A DNA stretch of 6,291 nt. Source: JBFWIL01 sp050256015. Lineage in GTDB: Bacteria > Bacteroidota > Bacteroidia > Bacteroidales > Prolixibacteraceae. Made by a program: the position numbers and the translations under genes. The notes under the pieces are model-generated. The model was not told where the DNA came from. It saw nothing but the letters and a program-made list of their open reading frames with translations, and searched no databases. Where the stretch lies: the NCBI GenBank assembly GCA_050256015.1, contig JBFWIL010000162.1, positions 1 to 6,291 on the forward strand, read 5' to 3'. This document shows positions 1-5,280 of this stretch, in pieces; the stretch's first letter is position 1, and the number at the start of each line of letters is the position of its first letter.

Positions 1-401
1 TAGGAGAGTTCTTCCACATTTTTGTTCCACCAGGGCTGGATTTCAAATTTTTCAAACCAGTATTTCAGGCTTTTCAATGCATCGTGCCGGCTCATTCCCT
101 TGAGCCGGGCAAGGTATAAGGCCTGTTCGCCTACTTTCATCTTTTTATACAGCCCCCGCTCTTCAGGCAGATAACCAATCCGGGAAATGTCTGCGGACCG
201 GATGGGACGACCAGAAAAATACAATTTACCCGAATCGGGGGCTGTAATCTGGTTAATGATCCGGAGCAGGGTGGTTTTTCCTGCACCGTTGGGACCAAGC
301 AGGCCGAACACCGATTGCTCTCTGACCGCAATGCTGACGTGGTCGAGGGCCCGGTGACCTGCATAGTCTTTTACGAGCTCCGATGCTTCTAAAAATTCCA
401 T
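1..401 (-). CDS. ABC-2 type transporter ATP-binding protein (partial, 3' end off the window)
   Basis: This is the N-terminal 133 residues of an ABC transporter ATPase, open to the left edge with no stop codon. It would energise an exporter or ABC-2 (NatA/NatB-like) permease on the cytoplasmic face of the inner membrane; the substrate cannot be told. Seen: Walker A GPNGAGKTT at residues 36-44, preceded by a typical A-loop region (Tyr13) and beta strand. At 77-85 is YLPEERGLY, the form the Q-loop region takes in the NatA-like subfamily that usually carries a C-terminal DUF4162 domain. The sequence ends at Glu-Leu-Ser (131-133), where the signature motif should begin, so Walker B and the H-loop lie outside. 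The start is the ATG at 399-401, with a promoter-like TAATTTTG about 30 bp upstream. A permease gene is expected further left but is not visible. Family assignment is firm; the specific role is unknown. Confidence 0.9.
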   Translation of the reverse strand, partial: MEFLEASELVKDYAGHRALDHVSIAVREQSVFGLLGPNGAGKTTLLRIINQITAPDSGKLYFSGRPIRSADISRIGYLPEERGLYKKMKVGEQALYLARLKGMSRHDALKSLKYWFEKFEIQPWWNKNVEELS

Positions 402-432
402 GTAGCTGGTTTTATGAAAGAAGTTTGATTTA

Positions 433-440
433 CAAAATTA
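433..440 (-). promoter_or_regulatory. Bacteroidota -7 promoter element for the ABC ATPase gene
   Basis: On the minus strand this reads TAATTTTG, an exact match to the Bacteroidota -7 consensus TAnnTTTG. It lies 31 bp before the ATG at 401, implying a leader of about 25 nt. A convincing -33 TTG element is not visible at the expected spacing. The transcription start is inferred. Confidence 0.5.
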
Positions 441-445
441 CAGCT

Positions 446-510
446 TGTTTTTCGGGAACGCATGTTTTTCGGCGAAATGATCATTTTTTTATCCCGGTTC
501 CTGTTTTTCG
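446..510 (-). repeat. Three copies of the 9-mer CGAAAAACA in the ABC gene promoter region
   Basis: On the minus strand CGAAAAACA occurs at 446-454, 463-471 and 502-510. All copies are exact and in the same orientation; the two nearest the gene are 17 bp apart start to start and the third is 39 bp further. The closest copy ends 5 bp before the -7 element. This could be a regulator binding array or chance in an A-rich leader. The repeat is seen; any function is inference. Confidence 0.45.
475..486. repeat. 12-bp perfect palindrome AAATGATCATTT
   Basis: A perfect 12-bp palindrome lies between the second and third CGAAAAACA copies, about 35-45 bp upstream of the ABC -7 element, and is followed by a further T run to 490. 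It could be an operator for a dimeric repressor. AT-rich palindromes of this size also arise by chance. Confidence 0.3.
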
Positions 511-514
511 CGGC

Positions 515-539
515 CGGCCGGTTGCGTGCTACCTGGCCG
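515..539 (-). other. GC-rich hairpin just after the argE-like stop codon
   Basis: Two arms can form an 8-bp stem: CGGCC plus GGT pairs with ACC plus GGCCG, with one bulged base and an 8-nt loop. It begins 2 bp past the stop codon of the M20 gene. No T run follows on the minus strand, so it is not a canonical intrinsic terminator. It may protect the 3' end of the mRNA or weakly terminate. Hairpin potential is seen; the role is inference. Confidence 0.35.
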
Positions 540-541
540 TA

Positions 542-1594
542 TTATGCGTTCAGATTTAGCTCTTTCAGTAATTTCAGATAAAGCGTAAAGGCTTGTTCAA
601 TTTCCCGGATCCGGATGTATTCGTTGGCTGTGTGCGAACGGGCACTGTCGCCCGGACCGATTTTAACAGAAGGATAGGGAATAGCTGCCTGGTCTGAGGT
701 GGTTGGCGATCCGAAACAGACGAGCCCCAGCTCGCGGGCATGCTGCACAATGGGATGATTCATCGGGATGCCCGAGGAATTGAGTCGGAAAGACCGGGGC
801 CGGATCTCGGAATTCATCAGTTTGCGGATCAGCTCATAAGCTTCACGGTTGCTGTAATGTTCATTGGTGCGAACATCTACCACAAAGGAACACTGGTCTG
901 GTACCACATTGTGTTGGTAGCCGGCCTGAATCTGTGTGACGGAGAGTTTTACGGGACCGAGTAGCCGGGAAGTTTTGGGAAATTGATAGTTACGCAGCAT
1001 CCGGATGTCGTCCAGGGCTTTGTACAGGGCGTTTTCTCCTTCATCGCGGGCTGCATGACCGGCTTTCCCGGTGGCTGTGCAATCGAGCACCATCAGGCCT
1101 TTTTCCGCAACGGCAAGCTGCATCTGTGTAGGCTCTCCCACGAGGGCCAGGTCCAGGTGTTCCCATTCCTTTACAAGACTTTCCATGCCCCGCGGACCGG
1201 AGATCTCCTCTTCTGCAGAGGCAGCATAGATCAGGTTAAAGGGAAGATCCCGGCAGGCGTACAGCTCGTTGAACACGGCCAGAAGGGTTATCACGGAGGC
1301 CCCGGCATCGTTGCTGCCCAGTCCGCTTAACTTTCCGTCCTTTCGTTCGGCGCCAAAGGGATCCAGTGTCCATTTTTTTGCGGGTCGTACCGTATCTATG
1401 TGCGAGTTTAGCAGGAGCACCGGTTTGCCTTTTTCCCAATGCCGGTTCACCGTCCAGGTGTTGTTGTCTTTTTCCCGGAAAGGAAGGCCCTTGGTGTGCA
1501 TGAATTCCCGGATAAGGGCAGCTGCATCTGCTTCCTCCCGGCTAAAAGAAGGGGTCCGGATCAGCCGGATCAGCAGTTGGATATAATCTTCCAT
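542..1594 (-). CDS. argE: M20 family N-acyl-citrulline (succinyl/acetyl) deacylase, ArgE-like
   Basis: This is a 350-residue M20 metallopeptidase-fold amidohydrolase of the ArgE/DapE group, about the usual length. The likely reaction is removal of the acyl group from N-acylcitrulline to give citrulline, the step after the ArgF' transcarbamylase encoded at 5242-6213; this makes it an ArgE' variant rather than a true acetylornithine deacetylase. Seen: first metal-site motif His65-Ile-Asp67; bridging Asp96 in SNDAGAS; catalytic Glu128/Glu129 in SAEEE; Glu154-Pro; lid-domain His180 in AGHAARDEGENA; Asn229 and Arg242 of the lid substrate site; and metal-binding His321 in RSHTANE. The lid domain spans roughly 163-270. 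It starts at the ATG at 1592-1594, with its own -7 element upstream. It is cut off from argB-argF' by two plus-strand genes. A DapE-like or dipeptidase activity is the main alternative; the arginine genes nearby favour ArgE'. Confidence 0.85.
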   Translation of the reverse strand: MEDYIQLLIRLIRTPSFSREEADAAALIREFMHTKGLPFREKDNNTWTVNRHWEKGKPVLLLNSHIDTVRPAKKWTLDPFGAERKDGKLSGLGSNDAGASVITLLAVFNELYACRDLPFNLIYAASAEEEISGPRGMESLVKEWEHLDLALVGEPTQMQLAVAEKGLMVLDCTATGKAGHAARDEGENALYKALDDIRMLRNYQFPKTSRLLGPVKLSVTQIQAGYQHNVVPDQCSFVVDVRTNEHYSNREAYELIRKLMNSEIRPRSFRLNSSGIPMNHPIVQHARELGLVCFGSPTTSDQAAIPYPSVKIGPGDSARSHTANEYIRIREIEQAFTLYLKLLKELNLNA

Positions 1595-1616
1595 ACTTGT
1601 ATGTTTGATTAGGAAA

Positions 1617-1624
1617 CAAAAATA
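1617..1624 (-). promoter_or_regulatory. Bacteroidota -7 element for the deacylase gene
   Basis: The minus strand reads TATTTTTG, an exact TAnnTTTG match, 22 bp before the ATG at 1594. It implies a leader of roughly 15-20 nt and independent transcription of this gene. The -33 region (near 1641-1645) shows only a T-rich stretch, not a clear TTG. Confidence 0.5.
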
Positions 1625-1708
1625 CGAATGTTTTATGAAGAAAAGATTTCATCGGTTACCTTCCTGTTAAATTTAATGGAATCCCAACTTTCTCCAGAAT
1701 CAGGGTGA

Positions 1709-1716
1709 TATTTTTG
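1709..1716 (+). promoter_or_regulatory. Bacteroidota -7 element for the PAP2 gene
   Basis: The plus strand reads TATTTTTG, an exact TAnnTTTG match and the same octamer as on the opposite strand at 1617-1624. It ends only 2 bp before the ATG at 1719, so transcription would begin at or after that codon. This favours an internal start for the phosphatase. No strong -33 element is seen. Confidence 0.45.
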
Positions 1717-1718
1717 TA

Positions 1719-2300
1719 ATGTCAACTAATTGTAATGCTATGTTGGAGCGGAGTAAACGAATGATTCCTGTTATGTTGTTTATGCTTGTGATCCTTACCT
1801 ATGGGTTACCAGTGTTATTTTTGCTTGCCACTTACCTTGGCGAGGGAGCCGGGCAGTATCGGGAAAAATTTGTTTTTATAGTGCTGAGTATGGCTTGTTC
1901 TGCACTATCGGTCAATGGAATAAAATACCTGATTGACAGGCCACGGCCGTTTGTCGTCTATCCTTTCCTGGAAAAATTGGCCAGTGGGGGAAGTCCGTCT
2001 TTTCCTTCAGGACATGCTGCTGATGCATTTGCCCTGGCCACCGCCCTGAGTATTGTTTTCCCCGGGAAAAGGGTGATTATTTCGGCTTACCTGCTTGCCT
2101 GCCTGATAGGCTATTCCCGCATGGCTCTTGGGGTTCATTACCTTAGCGACGTGTTGGCCGGAGCCTTTACAGGAGCCGCTTCCGCGTATATGTTTGGCTG
2201 CCTGTTGAGCCCGTGCGCCTGCCGGACTTTTGTCCGGGTCGGCTTTGTTTCTCCCGGAAAGAATATGATGAATAAAATCCGTTCGTTTTTCAGAAGCTGA
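1719..2300 (+). CDS. PAP2 superfamily membrane phosphatase
   Basis: This is an integral membrane acid phosphatase of the PAP2 (type 2 phosphatidic acid phosphatase) family, 193 residues from the first ATG. All three catalytic motifs are present: Lys69-x6-Arg76-Pro77, Pro96-Ser97-Gly98-His99, and Ser133-Arg134-x5-His140-x3-Asp144. Hydrophobic segments lie near 16-40, 51-67, 100-114, 118-132 and 144-163, as expected for the compact bacterial form, with a short basic tail. Members dephosphorylate lipid phosphates such as undecaprenyl pyrophosphate, phosphatidylglycerol phosphate or lipid A; the substrate is not decidable here. The longest reading is given. A -7 element ending at 1716 suggests the real start is Met8 (1740) or Met15 (1761), both upstream of the first hydrophobic segment. 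speA follows after 66 bp on the same strand, but with its own promoter-like element, so co-transcription is only partial at best. Confidence 0.9.
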   Translation: MSTNCNAMLERSKRMIPVMLFMLVILTYGLPVLFLLATYLGEGAGQYREKFVFIVLSMACSALSVNGIKYLIDRPRPFVVYPFLEKLASGGSPSFPSGHAADAFALATALSIVFPGKRVIISAYLLACLIGYSRMALGVHYLSDVLAGAFTGAASAYMFGCLLSPCACRTFVRVGFVSPGKNMMNKIRSFFRS

Positions 2301-2315
2301 ATGCTTAAAAAAGGG

Positions 2316-2323
2316 TATATTTG
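2316..2323 (+). promoter_or_regulatory. Bacteroidota -7 element for speA
   Basis: The plus strand reads TATATTTG, an exact TAnnTTTG match, 43 bp before the speA ATG. It predicts a leader of about 35-40 nt and lets speA be transcribed apart from the PAP2 gene. A clear -33 TTG is not visible. Confidence 0.5.
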
Positions 2324-2366
2324 GCCAGGATATATAAGCGGCTAAAGTTGAGAATAGTTACAGAGC

Positions 2367-4259
2367 ATGAGAAAATGGCGTATTGTAGATTCCGAGGAGT
2401 TATACAACATCAACGGTTGGGGAATCAATTATTTTTCCGTCAATGAAAAAGGGAATGTGGTGGTCACTCCGCAGAGAGAGGGGGTACAGATCGATTTGAG
2501 AGAGCTGATCGACGAACTGCTGGTTCGCGATGTGGGAGCTCCCGTGCTGATCCGTTTTCCCGACATTCTGGACAGCCGGATTGAGAAGATGGCCAGTTGT
2601 TTTAAGATTGCGGCTGCCGAATACGAATACCAGGGGGAAAATTTTATTATCTATCCGGTTAAGGTTAACCAAATCCGGCCGGTGGTGGAGGAGATCGTAA
2701 GCCATGGCGAGAAGTTCAATATAGGACTGGAAGCCGGCTCCAAACCTGAGCTCCACGCGGTGATTGCCACCAATACGAACAGCGATTCGCTGATCATCTG
2801 CAACGGGTACAAGGATGAAAGCTATGTAGAACTGGCTTTTCTGGCCCAGAAGATGGGCCGGCGGATCTATGTGGTGGTGGAAAAGATGAACGAGTTGAAG
2901 CTGATTGCCCGGGTGGCTAAGCGGCTGAATGTTCGTCCGAACCTTGGAATCCGGGTTAAGCTGGCCAGTTCGGGAAGCGGCAAGTGGGAAAATTCAGGAG
3001 GCGATGTCAGCAAATTCGGGCTGACTTCAAGCGAATTGCTGGAAGCCATGGATTTTCTGGAGCGCAATAAAATGAAAGACTGTCTGAAACTGGTTCATTT
3101 TCATATCGGGAGCCAGGTGAACAAAATCCGGCGCATTAAAATTGCACTCCGTGAAGCTTCCCATTTTTATGCGCAGATGTGTCTGAGCGGTTTTGACATT
3201 CAATTTGTGGACATCGGGGGCGGACTGGGGGTTGATTATGACGGAACCCGCTCGGCCAACCGGGAGAGCAGTGTGAATTACAGCATTCAGGAATATGTGA
3301 ACGATGCCGTTTCGACTATTGTGGATGTGAGCGATAAGAATGGGATTCCGCATCCCAACATCATCACCGAATCCGGACGTTCTCTCACGGCCCATCATTC
3401 CGTGCTGATTTTTGAAGTTTTGGAGTCGGCTACCATGCCTTGCTGGGACGAGGAGGAAGAGATTCAGGAAGGAGACCATGAGTTGGTCAGGGAACTATAT
3501 ACCATCTGGGATACGCTGAATCAGCCCGGCATGCTGGAAAGCTGGCACGATGCCCAGCAGATCCGGGAAGAAGCGCTGGACCGGTTTAGTTTGGGGTTGC
3601 TGGACCTGAAAACCCGAGCCCAGGTGGAACGGCTGTTTTGGTCAGTTGCGCATGATATCCGGCAGATGGCTGGCAAAATGCGTCATGTTCCGGAGGAACT
3701 GCATCAGCTTGAAAAACTTCTGGCCGATAAATACTTCTGCAATTTTTCTTTGTTTCAGTCCTTGCCCGATTCCTGGGCCATTGACCAAATCTTCCCGATT
3801 ATGCCGATCCACAGGCTGGACGAGAAGCCAGACCGGAGCGCTACGCTGCAAGACATTACCTGCGATTCGGACGGGAAGATCGATAATTTTATATCCACGA
3901 AAAACCTGTCATATTTCCTGCCGGTGCACAAACTGAAGCCCAGGGAGAGTTATTATATCGGGGTGTTCCTGGTCGGTGCCTACCAGGAAATTCTCGGCGA
4001 TCTGCACAACCTGTTCGGCGACACAAATGCTGTCCATGTTTCGGTCGACAGAAACGGGTATTCCATTGATCAGGTCATTGACGGGGAAACCGTGGCCGAG
4101 GTGCTTGATTACGTGCAGTACAATCCGAAAAAGATGGTGCGTACCGTGGAGACCTGGGTAACCAGTTCCGTCAAGGCCGGAAAGATTTCTGCGGCCGAAG
4201 GCAAGGAATTCCTGTCCAATTATCGTTCCGGTCTTTATGGATATACTTATCTTGAGTGA
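2367..4259 (+). CDS. speA: Biosynthetic arginine decarboxylase
   Basis: This is a complete 630-residue PLP-dependent fold type III (alanine racemase-like) decarboxylase that converts arginine to agmatine and CO2, the entry to putrescine and spermidine synthesis. The length fits the biosynthetic SpeA family (E. coli about 658). Seen: the N-terminal family block with NGWGINYFSVN at 16-26; PLP-binding Lys99 in YPVKVNQ; HFHIGSQ at 244-250; the phosphate-binding glycine loop DIGGGLGVDY at 282-291; ESGR at 335-338; the C-terminal active-site block TCDSDGKID at 498-506 with Cys499 and Asp500; and GAYQEILGDLHNLFG at 537-551, whose Tyr539 lies in the PLP site. Residues about 360-470 form the helical insertion typical of this family. 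Mg2+ and PLP are the expected cofactors; the enzyme is probably cytoplasmic. The start has no Shine-Dalgarno site, as is usual in Bacteroidota. It converges on argB and uses the product of that pathway. Confidence 0.97.
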   Translation: MRKWRIVDSEELYNINGWGINYFSVNEKGNVVVTPQREGVQIDLRELIDELLVRDVGAPVLIRFPDILDSRIEKMASCFKIAAAEYEYQGENFIIYPVKVNQIRPVVEEIVSHGEKFNIGLEAGSKPELHAVIATNTNSDSLIICNGYKDESYVELAFLAQKMGRRIYVVVEKMNELKLIARVAKRLNVRPNLGIRVKLASSGSGKWENSGGDVSKFGLTSSELLEAMDFLERNKMKDCLKLVHFHIGSQVNKIRRIKIALREASHFYAQMCLSGFDIQFVDIGGGLGVDYDGTRSANRESSVNYSIQEYVNDAVSTIVDVSDKNGIPHPNIITESGRSLTAHHSVLIFEVLESATMPCWDEEEEIQEGDHELVRELYTIWDTLNQPGMLESWHDAQQIREEALDRFSLGLLDLKTRAQVERLFWSVAHDIRQMAGKMRHVPEELHQLEKLLADKYFCNFSLFQSLPDSWAIDQIFPIMPIHRLDEKPDRSATLQDITCDSDGKIDNFISTKNLSYFLPVHKLKPRESYYIGVFLVGAYQEILGDLHNLFGDTNAVHVSVDRNGYSIDQVIDGETVAEVLDYVQYNPKKMVRTVETWVTSSVKAGKISAAEGKEFLSNYRSGLYGYTYLE

Positions 4260-4413
4260 AATTAGAAATAAAGGATTTTTCTGAATCAAACTGATGTGTC
4301 GATCTTTATCCGTAAATTTCGAAGGTTTTTTGACTGTAAACAACAGCAATATTCCGGTAACATTTGGTTCCGCTGATAACACCTGGGCGGTAAGCCGGCA
4401 ACTTCCCGGACTG
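4260..4413. other. Convergent intergenic region between speA and argB
   Basis: In this 154-bp stretch between two converging genes I see no strong stem followed by a T run on either strand, so no intrinsic terminator is called. A 42-codon ATG frame (4294-4422, plus) spans most of it but has no supporting signal. Confidence 0.6.
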
Positions 4414-5184
4414 TCAGTGTGACAAGAGTACAGTTCCTCCCGATTGCAGTCCCGGAATATTCGTGATCCGGATTTGACTTACTCCCCTCTTTATGGCACT
4501 GAAACTGTTATCCAGTTTGGGGATCATCCCCGTATTAATCACCCCGCTCGCCTGGAGTTCCTTATATTGTTTGTAATGCAGTGATCCGATGACGGAATGT
4601 TCGTCTTCGGTATCTTTTAAAACTCCGGGTTTTTCAAAACAAAAAACCAGTTCGGTCCGGTAATGCCGGCTGAACGCAATGGCGGCTTCTGCTGCAATGG
4701 TATCGGCATTGGTATTCAGTAACTGACCGGTCTGATCGTGGGTGAGCGGGGCCAGAACAGGCACTACTCCCTTTTCGATCAGGAGTTTCAGGTTACTGAT
4801 GTTAACCCTGGCAACATCACCCACAAAGCCGTAGTCGATCTCCTTTACCGGCCGTTTTACCGCCTGCATGTAATTCAGATCGGCACCGGTTAGTCCGATC
4901 GCATTGATGCCGATTGCCTGAAGATGGGTGACAATGTTTTTATTGACCAGTCCGCCATAGACCATAGTTACCACTTCCAGCATGGCCTGATCTGTGATAC
5001 GCCGTCCTTCAACCATTTTTGCCTCCAGTCCAAGACGGGCGGCCATGGCTGTTGCCGAGCGGCCTCCTCCGTGTATCAGTACTTTTAATCCTTCAACTTT
5101 CGAGAAACGTGTCAGAAAATCATGTAATGAGTCAGCTTTTTCGACTACCTTCCCGCCTACTTTTATCAGGGTTAGCTTTTTCAT
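4414..5184 (-). CDS. argB: N-acetyl/N-succinyl-glutamate kinase
   Basis: This amino acid kinase family enzyme of 256 residues phosphorylates the gamma-carboxyl of N-acylglutamate, the second step of arginine synthesis. Seen: Lys8 and the glycine pair in KVGGK (8-12); HGGGR at 38-42; GRRITD at 60-65, the acylglutamate-binding region; VYGGLVNKNI at 75-84; NTNADTIAAEAA at 157-168 with Asp161; and GMIPKL at 219-224 with Lys223 for phosphoryl transfer. The ATG at 5182-5184 is chosen because ArgB proteins begin directly before the first strand and KVGGK, and MKKLTLIKVGG fits that. An in-frame ATG at 5221-5223 adds 13 residues, is preceded by AAAGGG at a 4-nt spacing, and cannot be excluded. It follows argF' by 57 bp (18 bp from the upstream ATG), with no promoter between, so the two are probably one operon. 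Because ArgF' here looks succinyl-specific, the substrate may be N-succinylglutamate. Confidence 0.93.
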   Translation of the reverse strand: MKKLTLIKVGGKVVEKADSLHDFLTRFSKVEGLKVLIHGGGRSATAMAARLGLEAKMVEGRRITDQAMLEVVTMVYGGLVNKNIVTHLQAIGINAIGLTGADLNYMQAVKRPVKEIDYGFVGDVARVNISNLKLLIEKGVVPVLAPLTHDQTGQLLNTNADTIAAEAAIAFSRHYRTELVFCFEKPGVLKDTEDEHSVIGSLHYKQYKELQASGVINTGMIPKLDNSFSAIKRGVSQIRITNIPGLQSGGTVLLSH

Positions 5185-5231
5185 GCAGTATCGTTTCTTA
5201 TAAATTCCGGTTATCGATTCCATGCTGCCCT

Positions 5232-5280
5232 TTGGAGCACATTATAATGAATATACACTACCTGATTTGATTTGCTCCAA
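5232..5280 (-). repeat. Inverted repeat across the argF'-argB junction
   Basis: The 8-bp arms TTGGAGCA (5232-5239) and TGCTCCAA (5273-5280) are perfect complements separated by 33 nt. They enclose the argF' stop codon and a 10-bp palindrome, CATTATAATG (5240-5249). On the mRNA the second arm runs into the AAAGGG that precedes the upstream argB ATG. The loop is too long and a T run is missing, so it is not an intrinsic terminator. It may be an intercistronic stem or chance. Confidence 0.3.

Larger units (their letters stand above)
1595..1718. promoter_or_regulatory. Divergent promoter region between the deacylase and PAP2 genes
   Basis: This AT-rich 124-bp gap separates two divergently read genes. 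It carries the octamer TATTTTTG once on each strand (minus 1617-1624, plus 1709-1716), so each gene appears to have its own promoter. No further operator or repeat is evident. Confidence 0.55.

Noticed and set aside
983..1586. Two plus-strand open frames of 115 and 105 codons opposite the deacylase gene
   Set aside because: They lie wholly antisense to a gene with all M20 catalytic motifs, and their products resemble no protein family; they are frame shadows of biased codon use.
3027..3479. A 150-codon minus-strand frame opposite speA
   Set aside because: It is entirely antisense to conserved SpeA blocks (HFHIGSQ, the glycine loop, ESGR), so the coding signal belongs to speA.
3909..4382. A 157-codon minus-strand frame covering the speA 3' end and the convergent gap
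   Set aside because: Most of it is antisense to speA, and the intergenic part has no recognisable domain or start signal.
4294..4422. A 42-codon plus-strand ATG frame between speA and argB, overlapping the argB 3' end by 9 bp
   Set aside because: No promoter-like element or ribosome-binding signal precedes it, I recognise no family, and a frame this short is expected by chance.
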